This document shows, piece by piece, positions 1 to 15,600 of a DNA stretch of 64,000 bases. The position numbers were made by a program, and so were the translations under genes. The stretch is from positions 55,184,230-55,248,229 of the forward strand of contig CM051516.1 in the NCBI GenBank assembly GCA_028015205.1, read 5' to 3'. How positions within the stretch are numbered: position 1 is the first letter of the stretch; each line of letters opens with the position of its first letter. Origin of the DNA: Mytilisepta virgata (Eukaryota; Mollusca; Bivalvia; Mytilida; Mytilidae). Below the pieces are notes generated by a model, which was not told where the DNA came from, made no database searches, and saw nothing but the letters and a program-made list of their open reading frames with translations.

Positions 1-625
1 CGCTCCAGTCATTTGCAATACATGCTGTCATAATGGACGTTTCATTTTCTTCGGTTGGATAGGAACCTGTGATAAAATCCCAACAAATAACATATCATAA
101 TATTGTGCAAACAAATTCAGATTTTTAATAACATTGACACACTCTGAAAAACAAGCAACTGGTGAATTGATTTTAAAACTCCCTTTCCCTGAAAAAGAAT
201 ATGTCTAATTTTTGTCGCCTTTCTCGTTAAAGGGAATATTGGGACATTTATATGCATGTATTTGCTCGTATAATTTTTTTTAATCAAAACAGAAAATGCA
301 ATAGGTAACATTTCATTAAACTTTTTTTTCAAAACATGTATCTTAGTTTAAATTAAGAACTGAAAATATTTTATGTAAGAATTAAATTCTTTGCGTCTCA
401 TAAAACTACCATTCAGCCACACAGGATTCCAGGAGCTGCATTGTCCATATTTGGCAGGTTCTGTTGGAATATTCCTGAAATCACTGTATCTATACCATCC
501 CGCATTCAGAGACATCGTTTCACAGTCATCGTGGTATGTCATGTAATTATACATGGATTCAAATGTTCTGCTGAAATTTGCCTCTATCACTGTATGATCA
601 GTACAAGGATCTATTGGTTTACTCT
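1..625 (-). CDS. D8C pair 20, cut by the window edge
   Basis: Exon A1 410-625 is complete and consensus. Exon B1 starts at 66 after a TATCACAG acceptor and runs off the window after 22 codons (SYPTEENETSIMTAC...). The array therefore continues to the left by at least part of a unit. Confidence 0.85.
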
Positions 626-3600
626 CTGTAAAATAAGACATCTTTAGCTTTGCAATCAGAGAAATGTAAAGATACCTATTTTACATTCCAAATCTCACAC
701 ATGAATGTTCAACGTAGGAAACATTCAGACATTATGAAAATTTATCTGTTTACATTATTTTCATTTCAATCACATACATGCATGTATGTTTGATACTATT
801 ACTTTAAAATTCAAGTTTTTAAAGTGAAATGGTCGACTCATAGTTGTATTGAATACATGGTTAACCAACAGAATGTAAAAACTGCAAGTCTTGTATGGTG
901 GAAGATGAAAGACCACGATTTTACAATGAGTGCTTATTGAAAGAAAGGCGGTTTCATAGGTTTCTTACAGAATAAAACATTTTTGAATATGCAGAATACA
1001 CACCAACACAGAATCTTCCACATTCATGTATTCGTGGAAGATAGACAACGTTGAATGAATGACATCTCTTCGCTGTCACATGCCAGCTATACCAACAATG
1101 ATCAAGACTCCAATCATTAACAATACATGCTTTCATTATAGATGTCTCGTTTTCTTCGATCGGATAGGAACCTGTAATGAAATCTCAACAAATGAGAAAC
1201 AAAACATAATATTGTACTATAAAATTATAATATCATTGTGATAATATTATACTATAAAAGTATGTAATATTTCCGAATTCTTTAAACTTGATTTGTGTGT
1301 CGTTAAAGTTTATATAGGGACAAATGCTTATGATACATTCTAGTAGCTTATCCAAATAATAGTGAAACTGTGATCATAGTTGAGATTCAATCAAAATATG
1401 TTCTTCCCGTTTATGCATAAAGTTATATTGATTATTGGAAATGTTAAGTGGCAAAAATGATATTGTTTGCGTCTAAAAAGATACCGTCTAGCCACACAGG
1501 ATTCATTGAACCGCATTGTCCATATTGGGCAGGTTCTGTCGGAATGCTCCTGAAATCACTGTATCTGTACCATCCCGGAATCAGAGACATTGTTTCGCAA
1601 TCGTCGTGGTATTCATAATAGTTATGCATGTATTCGAACGTTCTTGTGAAATTTGCATCTATCACCATATGATTAGTGCAAGGATCTGTGGCTTCACTCT
1701 CTATAAAAATTCGAGATTTACAGTTATGAAATGCATGTAATATCAAGTAAGCTATATTTCTCATTCCATTTCTCACTCATTTAATTTCATGGAGATACTT
1801 ATTAAAGTTTATTTTTATTTAAATCAAAGATTTTATTGAATCACTTTCTGCTTTCTTCTTTTTATACTTTTTTCATTCCAATGCAGTATGTAATGTATTA
1901 CCTTATATGTATAATTGACATTAACTTGTTTAACAAAGCAAATTTTGAAATAAAATATGGCAACGCTGTGATGCAGGGATTAGACTAGCCAGTGATGGAA
2001 ACAACCCATCAATCCCTATCTCAACGAACAAAACATGTGTGTTTTAACATATCATAATTTGTCGCTTTCAAACTTGAGGGGTTAAACGAAAAAGTTTGTA
2101 TAAAATATTGTTCTTTACCCCAGACTACGATTTTTTCTTGGATTCAAATTTTCACATACGGATATGCTTAAATTCATTGATAACGTTTTCCTCTTTCAAC
2201 GGGTTTATCTAATAATTCGTATTCTTTAGTTTATCAAAACACTGATGTAGAAAAAACGCGTCAATATTAAAGAATACAAACCAGCACAAAATCTTCCACA
2301 ATAATGTATTGGTTCTATATAAAGAACGTTGAATGAATGACATCTCATGGCGGTCACATTCCAATTATACCAACAATCGCTCCAGTCATTTGCAATACAT
2401 GCTGTCATAATGGACGTTTCATTTTCTTCGGTTGGATAGGAACCTGTGATAAAATCCCAACAAATAACATATCATAATATTGTGCAAACAAATTCAGATT
2501 TTTAATAACATTGACACACTCTGAAAAACAAGCAACTGGTGAATTGATTTTAAAACTCCCTTTCCCTGAAAAAGAATATGTCTAATTTTTGTCGCCTTTC
2601 TCGTTAAAGGGAATATTGGGACATTTATATGCATGTATTTGCTCGTATAATTTTTTTTAATCAAAACAGAAAATGCAATAGGTAACATTTCATTAAACTT
2701 TTTTTTCAAAACATGTATCTTAGTTTAAATTAAGAACTGAAAATATTTTATGTAAGAATTAAATTCTTTGCGTCTCATAAAACTACCATTCAGCCACACA
2801 GGATTCCAGGAGCTGCATTGTCCATATTTGGCAGGTTCTGTTGGAATATTCCTGAAATCACTGTATCTATACCATCCCGCATTCAGAGACATCGTTTCAC
2901 AGTCATCGTGGTATGTCATGTAATTATACATGGATTCAAATGTTCTGCTGAAATTTGCCTCTATCACTGTATGATCAGTACAAGGATCTATTGGTTTACT
3001 CTCTGTAAAATAAGACATCTTTAGCTTTGCAATCAGAGAAATGTAAAGATAACTATTTTACATTCCAAATCTCACACATGAATGTTCAACGTAGGAAACA
3101 TTCAGACATTATGAAAATTTATCTGTTTACATTATTTTCATTTCAATCACATACATGCATGTATGTTTGATACTATTACTTTAAAATTCAAGTTTTTAAA
3201 GTGAAATGGTCGACTCATAGTTGTATTGAATACATGGTTAACCAACAGAATGTAAAAACTGCAAGTCTTGTATGGTGGAAGATGAAAGACCACGATTTTA
3301 CAATGAGTGCTTATTGAAAGAAAGGCGGTTTCATAGGTTTCTTACAGAATAAAACATTTTTGAATATGCAGAATACACACCAACACAGAATCTTCCACAT
3401 TCATGTATTCGTGGAAGATAGACAACGTTGAATGAATGACATCTCTTCGCTGTCACATGCCAGCTATACCAACAATGATCAAGACTCCAATCATTAACAA
3501 TACATGCTTTCATTATAGATGTCTCGTTTTCTTCGATCGGATAGGAACCTGTAATGAAATCTCAACAAATGAGAAACAAAACATAATATTGTACTATAAA

Positions 3601-6600
3601 ATTATAATATCATTATGATAATATTATACTATAAAAATATGTAATATTTCCGAATTCTTTAAACTTGATTTGTGTGTCATTAAAGTTTATATAGGGACAA
3701 ATGCTTATGATACATTCTAGTAGCTTATCCAAATAATAGTGAAACTGTGATCATAGTTGAGATTCAATCAAAATATGTTCTTCCCGTTTATGCATAAAGT
3801 TATATTTATTATTGGAAATGTTAAGTGGCAAAAATGATATTGTTTGCGTCTAAAAAGATACCGTCTAGCCACACAGGATTCATTGAACCGCATTGTCCAT
3901 ATTGGGCAGGTTCTGTCGGAATGCTCCTGAAATCACTGTATCTGTACCATCCCGGAATCAGAGACATTGTTTCGCAATCGTCGTGGTATTCATAATAGTT
4001 ATGCATGTATTCGAACGTTCTTGTGAAATTTGCATCTATCACCATATGATTAGTGCAAGGATCTGTGGCTTCACTCTCTATAAAAATTCGAGATTTACAG
4101 TTATAAAATGCATGTAATATCAAGTAAGCTATATTTCTCATTCCATTTCTCACTCATTTAATTTCATGGAGATACTTATTAAAGTTTATTTTTATTTAAA
4201 TCAAAGATTTTATTGAATCACTTTCTGCTTTCTTCTTTTTTATACTTTTTTCATTCCAATGCAGTATGTAATGTATAACCTTAGATGTATAATTGACATT
4301 AACTTGTTTAACAAAGCAAATTTTGAAATAAAATATGGCAACGCTGTGATGCAGGGATTAGACTAGCCAGTGATGGAAACAACCCATCAATCCCTATCTC
4401 AACGAACAAAACATGTGTGTTTTAACATATCATAATTTGTCGCTTTCAAACTTGAGGGGTTAAACGAAAAAGTTTGTATAAAATATTGTTCTTTACCCCA
4501 GACTACGATTTTTTCTTGGATTCAAATTTTCACATACGGATATGCTTAAATTCATTGATAACGTTTTCCTCTTTCAACGGGTTTATCTAATAATTCATAT
4601 TCTTTAGTTTATCAAAACACTGATGTAGAAAAAACGCGTCAATATTAAAGAATACAAACCAGCACAAAATCTTCCACAATAATGTATTGGTTCTATATAA
4701 AGAACGTTGAATGAATGACATCTCATGGCGGTCACATTCCAATTATACCAACAATCGCCCCAGTCATTTGCAATACATGCTGTCATAATGGACGTTTCAT
4801 TTTCTTCGGTTGGATAGGAACCTGTGATAAAATCCCAACAAATAACATATCATAATATTGTGCAAACAAATTCAGATTTTTAATAACATTGACACACTCT
4901 GAAAAACAAGCAACTGGTGAATTGATTTTAAAACTCCCTTTCCCTGAAAAAGAATATGTCTAATTTTTGTCGCCTTTCTCGTTAAAGGGAATATTGGGAC
5001 ATTTATATGCATGTATTTGCTCGTATAATTTTTTTTAATCAAAACAGAAAATGCAATAGGTAACATTTCATTAAACTTTTTTTTCAAAACATGTATCTTA
5101 GTTTAAATTAAGAACTGAAAATATTTTATGTAAGAATTAAATTCTTTGCGTCTCATAAAACTACCATTCAGCCACACAGGATTCCAGGAGCTGCATTGTC
5201 CATATTTGGCAGGTTCTGTTGGAATATTCCTGAAATCACTGTATCTATACCATCCCGCATTCAGAGACATCGTTTCACAGTCATCGTGGTATGTCATGTA
5301 ATTATACATGGATTCAAATGTTCTGCTGAAATTTGCCTCTATCACTGTATGATCAGTACAAGGATCTATTGGTTTACTCTCTGTAAAATAAGACATCTTT
5401 AGCTTTGCAATCAGAGAAATGTAAAGATAACTATTTTACATTCCAAATCTCACACATGAATGTTCAACGTAGGAAACATTCAGACATTATGAAAATTTAT
5501 CTGTTTACATTATTTTCATTTCAATCACATACATGCATGTATGTTTGATACTATTACTTTAAAATTCAAGTTTTTAAAGTGAAATGGTCGACTCATAGTT
5601 GTATTGAATACATGGTTAACCAACAGAATGTAAAAACTGCAAGTCTTGTATGGTGGAAGATGAAAGACCACGATTTTACAATGAGTGCTTATTGAAAGAA
5701 AGGCGGTTTCATAGGTTTCTTACAGAATAAAACATTTTTGAATATGCAGAATACACACCAACACAGAATCTTCCACATTCATGTATTCGTGGAAGATAGA
5801 CAACGTTGAATGAATGACATCTCTTCGCTGTCACATGCCAGCTATACCAACAATGATCAAGACTCCAATCATTAACAATACATGCTTTCATTATAGATGT
5901 CTCGTTTTCTTCGATCGGATAGGAACCTGTAATGAAATCTCAACAAATGAGAAACAAAAAATAATATTGTACTATAAAATTATAATATCATTATGATAAT
6001 ATTATACTATAAAAGTATGTAATATTTCCGAATTCTTTAAACTTGATTTGTGTGTCATTAAAGTTTATATAGGGACAAATGCTTATGATACATTCTAGTA
6101 GCTTATCCAAATAATAGTGAAACTGTGATCATAGTTGAGATTCAATCAAAATATGTTCTTCCCGTTTATGCATAAAGTTATATTTATTATTGGAAATGTT
6201 AAGTGGCAAAAATGATATTGTTTGCGTCTAAAAAGATACCGTCTAGCCACACAGGATTCATTGAACCGCATTGTCCATATTGGGCAGGTTCTGTCGGAAT
6301 GCTCCTGAAATCACTGTATCTGTACCATCCCGGAATCAGAGACATTGTTTCGCAATCGTCGTGGTATTCATAATAGTTATGCATGTATTCGAACGTTCTT
6401 GTGAAATTTGCATCTATCACCATATGATTAGTGCAAGGATCTGTGGCTTCACTCTCTATAAAAATTCGAGATTTACAGTTATAAAATGCATGTAATATCA
6501 AGTAAGCTATATTTCTCATTCCATTTCTCACTCATTTAATTTCATGGAGATACTTATTAAAGTTTATTTTTATTTAAATCAAAGATTTTATTGAATCACT

Positions 6601-9600
6601 TTCTGCTTTCTTCTTTTTTATACTTTTTTCATTCCAATGCAGTATGTAATGTATAGCCTTAGATGTATAATTGACATTAACTTGTTTAACAAAGCAAATT
6701 TTGAAATAAAATATGGCAACGCTGTGATGCAGGGATTAGACTAGCCAGTGATGGAAACAACCCATCAATCCCTATCTCAACGAACAAAACATGTGTGTTT
6801 TAACATATCATAATTTGTCGCTTTCAAACTTGAGGGGTTAAACGAAAAAGTTTGTATAAAATATTGTTCTTTACCCCAGACTACGATTTTTTCTTGGATT
6901 CAAATTTTCACATACGGATATGCTTAAATTCATTGATAACGTTTTCCTCTTTCAACGGGTTTATCTAATAATTCATATTCTTTAGTTTATCAAAACACTG
7001 ATGTAGAAAAAACGCGTCAATATTAAAGAATACAAACCAGCACAAAATCTTCCACAATAATGTATTGGTTCTATATAAAGAACGTTGAATGAATGACATC
7101 TCATGGCGGTCACATTCCAATTATACCAACAATCGCTCCAGTCATTTGCAATACATGCTGTCATAATGGACGTTTCATTTTCTTCGGTTGGATAATAACC
7201 TGTGATAAAATCCCAACAAATAACATATCATAATATTGTGCAAACAAATTCAGATTTTTAATAACATTGACACACTCTGAAAAACAAGCAACTGGTGAAT
7301 TGATTTTAAAACTCCCTTTCCCTGAAAAAGAATATGTCTAATTTTTGTCGCCTTTCTCGTTAAAGGGAATATTGGGACATTTATATGCATGTATTTGCTC
7401 GTATAATTTTTTTTAATCAAAACAGAAAATGCAATAGGTAACATTTCATTAAACTTTTTTTTCAAAACATGTATCTTAGTTTAAATTAAGAACTGAAAAT
7501 ATTTTATGTAAGAATTAAATTCTTTGCGTCTCATAAAACTACCATTCAGCCACACAGGATTCCAGGAGCTGCATTGTCCATATTTGGCAGGTTCTGTTGG
7601 AATATTCCTGAAATCACTGTATCTATACCATCCCGCATTCAGAGACATCGTTTCACAGTCATCGTGGTATGTCATGTAATTATACATGGATTCAAATGTT
7701 CTGCTGAAATTTGCCTCTATCACTGTATGATCAGTACAAGGATCTATTGGTTTACTCTCTGTAAAATAAGACATCTTTAGCTTTGCAATCAGAGAAATGT
7801 AAAGATAACTATTTTACATTCCAAATCTCACACATGAATGTTCAACGTAGGAAACATTCAGACATTATGAAAATTTATCTGTTTACATTATTTTCATTTC
7901 AATCACATACATGCATGTATGTTTGATACTATTACTTTAAAATTCAAGTTTTTAAAGTGAAATGGTCGACTCATAGTTGTATTGAATACATGGTTAACCA
8001 ACAGAATGTAAAAACTGCAAGTCTTGTATGGTGGAAGATGAAAGACCACGATTTTACAATGAGTGCTTATTGAAAGAAAGGCGGTTTCATAGGTTTCTTA
8101 CAGAATAAAACATTTTTGAATATGCAGAATACACACCAACACAGAATCTTCCACATTCATGTATTCGTGGAAGATAGACAACGTTGAATGAATGACATCT
8201 CTTCGCTGTCACATGCCAGCTATACCAACAATGATCAAGACTCCAATCATTAACAATACATGCTTTCATTATAGATGTCTCGTTTTCTTCGATCGGATAG
8301 GAACCTGTAATGAAATCTCAACAAATGAGAAACAAAACATAATATTGTACTATAAAATTATAATATCATTATGATAATATTATACTATAAAAGTATGTAA
8401 TATTTCCGAATTCTTTAAACTTGATTTGTGTGTCATTAAAGTTTATATAGGGACAAATGCTTATGATACATTCTAGTAGCTTATCCAAATAATAGTGAAA
8501 CTGTGATCATAGTTGAGATTCAATCAAAATATGTTCTTCCCGTTTATGCATAAAGTTATATTTATTATTGGAAATGTTAAGTGGCAAAAATGATATTGTT
8601 TGCGTCTAAAAAGATACCGTCTAGCCACACAGGATTCATTGAACCGCATTGTCCATATTGGGCAGGTTCTGTCGGAATGCTCCTGAAATCACTGTATCTG
8701 TACCATCCCGGAATCAGAGACATTGTTTCGCAATCGTCGTGGTATTCATAATAGTTATGCATGTATTCGAACGTTCTTGTGAAATTTGCATCTATCACCA
8801 TATGATTAGTGCAAGGATCTGTGGCTTCACTCTCTATAAAAATTCGAGATTTACAGTTATAAAATGCATGTAATATCAAGTAAGCTATATTTCTCATTCC
8901 ATTTCTCACTCATTTAATTTCATGGAGATACTTATTAAAGTTTATTTTTATTTAAATCAAAGATTTTATTGAATCACTTTCTGCTTTCTTCTTTTTTATA
9001 CTTTTTTCATTCCAATGCAGTATGTAATGTATAGCCTTAGATGTATAATTGACATTAACTTGTTTAACAAAGCAAATTTTGAAATAAAATATGGCAACGC
9101 TGTGATGCAGGGATTAGACTAGCCAGTGATGGAAACAACCCATCAATCCCTATCTCAACGAACAAAACATGTGTGTTTTAACATATCATAATTTGTCGCT
9201 TTCAAACTTGAGGGGTTAAACGAAAAAGTTTGTATAAAATATTGTTCTTTACCCCAGACTACGATTTTTTCTTGGATTCAAATTTTCACATACGGATATG
9301 CTTAAATTCATTGATAACGTTTTCCTCTTTCAACGGGTTTATCTAATAATTCATATTCTTTAGTTTATCAAAACACTGATGTAGAAAAAACGCGTCAATA
9401 TTAAAGAATACAAACCAGCACAAAATCTTCCACAATAATGTATTGGTTCTATATAAAGAACGTTGAATGAATGACATCTCATGGCGGTCACATTCCAATT
9501 ATACCAACAATCGCTCCAGTCATTTGCAATACATGCTGTCATAATGGACGTTTCATTTTCTTCGGTTGGATAATAACCTGTGATAAAATCCCAACAAATA

Positions 9601-12600
9601 ACATATCATAATATTGTGCAAACAAATTCAGATTTTTAATAACATTGACACACTCTGAAAAACAAGCAACTGGTGAATTGATTTTAAAACTCCCTTTCCC
9701 TGAAAAAGAATATGTCTAATTTTTGTCGCCTTTCTCGTTAAAGGGAATATTGGGACATTTATATGCATGTATTTGCTCGTATAATTTTTTTTAATCAAAA
9801 CAGAAAATGCAATAGGTAACATTTCATTAAACTTTTTTTTCAAAACATGTATCTTAGTTTAAATTAAGAACTGAAAATATTTTATGTAAGAATTAAATTC
9901 TTTGCGTCTCATAAAACTACCATTCAGCCACACAGGATTCCAGGAGCTGCATTGTCCATATTTGGCAGGTTCTGTTGGAATATTCCTGAAATCACTGTAT
10001 CTATACCATCCCGCATTCAGAGACATCGTTTCACAGTCATCGTGGTATGTCATGTAATTATACATGGATTCAAATGTTCTGCTGAAATTTGCCTCTATCA
10101 CTGTATGATCAGTACAAGGATCTATTGGTTTACTCTCTGTAAAATAAGACATCTTTAGCTTTGCAATCAGAGAAATGTAAAGATAACTATTTTACATTCC
10201 AAATCTCACACATGAATGTTCAACGTAGGAAACATTCAGACATTATGAAAATTTATCTGTTTACATTATTTTCATTTCAATCACATACATGCATGTATTT
10301 TTGATACTATTACTTTAAAATTCAAGTTTTTAAAGTGAAATGGTCGACTCATAGTTGTATTGAATACATGGTTAACCAACAGAATGTAAAAACTGCAAGT
10401 CTTGTATGGTGGAAGATGAAAGACCACGATTTTACAATGAGTGCTTATTGAAAGAAAGGCGGTTTCATAGGTTTCTTACAGAATAAAACATTTTTGAATA
10501 TGCAGAATACACACCAACACAGAATCTTCCACATTCATGTATTCGTGGAAGATAGACAACGTTGAATGAATGACATCTCTTCGCTGTCACATGCCAGCTA
10601 TACCAACAATGATCAAGACTCCAATCATTAACAATACATGCTTTCATTATAGATGTCTCGTTTTCTTCGATCGGATAGGAACCTGTAATGAAATCTCAAC
10701 AAATGAGAAACAAAACATAATATTGTACTATAAAATTATAATATCATTATGATAATATTATACTATAAAAGTATGTAATATTTCCGAATTCTTTAAACTT
10801 GATTTGTGTGTCATTAAAGTTTATATAGGGACAAATGCTTATGATACATTCTAGTAGCTTATCCAAATAATAGTGAAACTGTGATCATAGTTGAGATTCA
10901 ATCAAAATATGTTCTTCCCGTTTATGCATAAAGTTATATTTATTATTGGAAATGTTAAGTGGCAAAAATGATATTGTTTGCGTCTAAAAAGATACCGTCT
11001 AGCCACACAGGATTCATTGAACCGCATTGTCCATATTGGGCAGGTTCTGTCGGAATGCTCCTGAAATCACTGTATCTGTACCATCCCGGAATCAGAGACA
11101 TTGTTTCGCAATCGTCGTGGTATTCATAATAGTTATGCATGTATTCGAACGTTCTTGTGAAATTTGCATCTATCACCATATGATTAGTGCAAGGATCTGT
11201 GGCTTCACTCTCTATAAAAATTCGAGATTTACAGTTATAAAATGCATGTAATATCAAGTAAGCTATATTTCTCATTCCATTTCTCACTCATTTAATTTCA
11301 TGGAGATACTTATTAAAGTTTATTTTTATTTAAATCAAAGATTTTATTGAATCACTTTCTGCTTTCTTCTTTTTTATACTTTTTTCATTCCAATGCAGTA
11401 TGTAATGTATAGCCTTAGATGTATAATTGACATTAACTTGTTTAACAAAGCAAATTTTGAAATAAAATATGGCAACGCTGTGATGCAGGGATTAGACTAG
11501 CCAGTGATGGAAACAACCCATCAATCCCTATCTCAACGAACAAAACATGTGTGTTTTAACATATCATAATTTGTCGCTTTCAAACTTGAGGGGTTAAACG
11601 AAAAAGTTTGTATAAAATATTGTTCTTTACCCCAGACTACGATTTTTTCTTGGATTCAAATTTTCACATACGGATATGCTTAAATTCATTGATAACGTTT
11701 TCCTCTTTCAACGGGTTTATCTAATAATTCATATTCTTTAGTTTATCAAAACACTGATGTAGAAAAAACGCGTCAATATTAAAGAATACAAACCAGCACA
11801 AAATCTTCCACAATAATGTATTGGTTCTATATAAAGAACGTTGAATGAATGACATCTCATGGCGGTCACATTCCAATTATACCAACAATCGCTCCAGTCA
11901 TTTGCAATACATGCTGTCATAATGGACGTTTCATTTTCTTCGGTTGGATAGGAACCTGTGATAAAATCCCAACAAATAACATATCATAATATTGTGCAAA
12001 CAAATTCAGATTTTTAATAACATTGACACACTCTGAAAAACAAGCAACTGGTGAATTGATTTTAAAACTCCCTTTCCCTGAAAAAGAATATGTCTAATTT
12101 TTGTCGCCTTTCTCGTTAAAGGGAATATTGGGACATTTATATGCATGTATTTGCTCGTATAATTTTTTTTAATCAAAACAGAAAATGCAATAGGTAACAT
12201 TTCATTAAACTTTTTTTTCAAAACATGTATCTTAGTTTAAATTAAGAACTGAAAATATTTTATGTAAGAATTAAATTCTTTGCGTCTCATAAAACTACCA
12301 TTCAGCCACACAGGATTCCAGGAGCTGCATTGTCCATATTTGGCAGGTTCTGTTGGAATATTCCTGAAATCACTGTATCTATACCATCCCGCATTCAGAG
12401 ACATCGTTTCACAGTCATCGTGGTATGTCATGTAATTATACATGGATTCAAATGTTCTGCTGAAATTTGCCTCTATCACTGTATGATCAGTACAAGGATC
12501 TATTGGTTTACTCTCTGTAAAATAAGACATCTTTAGCTTTGCAATCAGAGAAATGTAAAGATAACTATTTTACATTCCAAATCTCACACATGAATGTTCA

Positions 12601-15600
12601 ACGTAGGAAACATTCAGACATTATGAAAATTTATCTGTTTACATTATTTTCATTTCAATCACATACATGCATGTATTTTTGATACTATTACTTTAAAATT
12701 CAAGTTTTTAAAGTGAAATGGTCGACTCATAGTTGTATTGAATACATGGTTAACCAACAGAATGTAAAAACTGCAAGTCTTGTATGGTGGAAGATGAAAG
12801 ACCACGATTTTACAATGAGTGCTTATTGAAAGAAAGGCGGTTTCATAGGTTTCTTACAGAATAAAACATTTTTGAATATGCAGAATACACACCAACACAG
12901 AATCTTCCACATTCATGTATTCGTGGAAGATAGACAACGTTGAATGAATGACATCTCTTCGCTGTCACATGCCAGCTATACCAACAATGATCAAGACTCC
13001 AATCATTAACAATACATGCTTTCATTATAGATGTCTCGTTTTCTTCGATCGGATAGGAACCTGTAATGAAATCTCAACAAATGAGAAACAAAACATAATA
13101 TTGTACTATAAAATTATAATATCATTATGATAATATTATACTATAAAAGTATGTAATATTTCCGAATTCTTTAAACTTGATTTGTGTGTCATTAAAGTTT
13201 ATATAGGGACAAATGCTTATGATACATTCTAGTAGCTTATCCAAATAATAGTGAAACTGTGATCATAGTTGAGATTCAATCAAAATATGTTCTTCCCGTT
13301 TATGCATAAAGTTATATTTATTATTGGAAATGTTAAGTGGCAAAAATGATATTGTTTGCGTCTAAAAAGATACCGTCTAGCCACACAGGATTCATTGAAC
13401 CGCATTGTCCATATTGGGCAGGTTCTGTCGGAATGCTCCTGAAATCACTGTATCTGTACCATCCCGGAATCAGAGACATTGTTTCGCAATCGTCGTGGTA
13501 TTCATAATAGTTATGCATGTATTCGAACGTTCTTGTGAAATTTGCATCTATCACCATATGATTAGTGCAAGGATCTGTGGCTTCACTCTCTATAAAAATT
13601 CGAGATTTACAGTTATAAAATGCATGTAATATCAAGTAAGCTATATTTCTCATTCCATTTCTCACTCATTTAATTTCATGGAGATACTTATTAAAGTTTA
13701 TTTTTATTTAAATCAAAGATTTTATTGAATCACTTTCTGCTTTCTTCTTTTTTATACTTTTTTCATTCCAATGCAGTATGTAATGTATAGCCTTAGATGT
13801 ATAATTGACATTAACTTGTTTAACAAAGCAAATTTTGAAATAAAATATGGCAACGCTGTGATGCAGGGATTAGACTAGCCAGTGATGGAAACAACCCATC
13901 AATCCCTATCTCAACGAACAAAACATGTGTGTTTTAACATATCATAATTTGTCGCTTTCAAACTTGAGGGGTTAAACGAAAAAGTTTGTATAAAATATTG
14001 TTCTTTACCCCAGACTACGATTTTTTCTTGGATTCAAATTTTCACATACGGATATGCTTAAATTCATTGATAACGTTTTCCTCTTTCAACGGGTTTATCT
14101 AATAATTCATATTCTTTAGTTTATCAAAACACTGATGTAGAAAAAACGCGTCAATATTAAAGAATACAAACCAGCACAAAATCTTCCACAATAATGTATT
14201 GGTTCTATATAAAGAACGTTGAATGAATGACATCTCATGGCGGTCACATTCCAATTATACCAACAATCGCCCCAGTCATTTGCAATACATGCTGTCATAA
14301 TGGACGTTTCATTTTCTTCGGTTGGATAGGAACCTGTGATAAAATCCCATTAAATAACATATCATAATATTGTGCAAACAAATTCAGATTTTTAATAACA
14401 TTGACACACTCTGAAAAACAAGCAACTGGTGAATTGATTTTAAAACTCCCTTTCCCTGAAAAAGAATATGTCTAATTTTTGTCGCCTTTCTCGTTAAAGG
14501 GAATATTGGGACATTTATATGCATGTATTTGCTCGTATAATTTTTTTTAATCAAAACAGAAAATGCAATAGGTAACATTTCATTAAACTTTTTTTTTCAA
14601 AACATGTATCTTAGTTTAAATTAAGAACTGAAAATATTTTATGTAAGAATTAAATTCTTTGCGTCTCATAAAACTACCATTCAGCCACACAGGATTCCAG
14701 GAGCTGCATTGTCCATATTTGGCAGGTTCTGTTGGAATATTCCTGAAATCACTGTATCTATACCATCCCGCATTCAGAGACATCGTTTCACAGTCATCGT
14801 GGTATGTCATGTAATTATACATGGATTCAAATGTTCTGCTGAAATTTGCCTCTATCACTGTATGATCAGTACAAGGATCTATTGGTTTACTCTCTGTAAA
14901 ATAAGACATCTTTAGCTTTGCAATCAGAGAAATGTAAAGATAACTATTTTACATTCCAAATCTCACACATGAATGTTCAACGTAGGAAACATTCAGACAT
15001 TATGAAAATTTATCTGTTTACATTATTTTCATTTCAATCACATACATGCATGTATGTTTGATACTATTACTTTAAAATTCAAGTTTTTAAAGTGAAATGG
15101 TCGACTCATAGTTGTATTGAATACATGGTTAACCAACAGAATGTAAAAACTGCAAGTCTTGTATGGTGGAAGATGAAAGACCACGATTTTACAATGAGTG
15201 CTTATTGAAAGAAAGGCGGTTTCATAGGTTTCTTACAGAATAAAACATTTTTGAATATGCAGAATACACACCAACACAGAATCTTCCACATTCATGTATT
15301 CGTGGAAGATAGACAACGTTGAATGAATGACATCTCTTCGCTGTCACATGCCAGCTATACCAACAATGATCAAGACTCCAATCATTAACAATACATGCTT
15401 TCATTATAGATGTCTCGTTTTCTTCGATCGGATAGGAACCTGTAATGAAATCTCAACAAATGAGAAACAAAAAATAATATTGTACTATAAAATTATAATA
15501 TCATTATGATAATATTATACTATAAAAGTATGTAATATTTCCGAATTCTTTAAACTTGATTTGTGTGTCATTAAAGTTTATATAGGGACAAATGCTTATG

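Noticed and set aside
117..332. Minus-strand 71-codon ORF (MKKKFNEMLPIAF...) recurring in most units
   Set aside because: It lies entirely within the A1-B1 intron and has no domain resemblance. It is broken or altered by small indels in several units (near 14590, 16785, 31190) without any sign of constraint.
441..647. Plus-strand ORFs of 68 and 74 codons recurring in every unit (for example 441-647 and 1516-1740), and 60-codon ones such as 1059-1241
   Set aside because: They lie antisense to the D8C exons A1, A2 and B2. They recur only because the units are identical, and the minus-strand reading has the cysteine pattern and the splice sites.
1004..3002. Each unit being a separate two-domain gene
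   Set aside because: No signal peptide, start exon or terminal exon is visible in the 343-581 bp introns, and exon phases are continuous from unit to unit. It cannot be fully excluded without transcripts.
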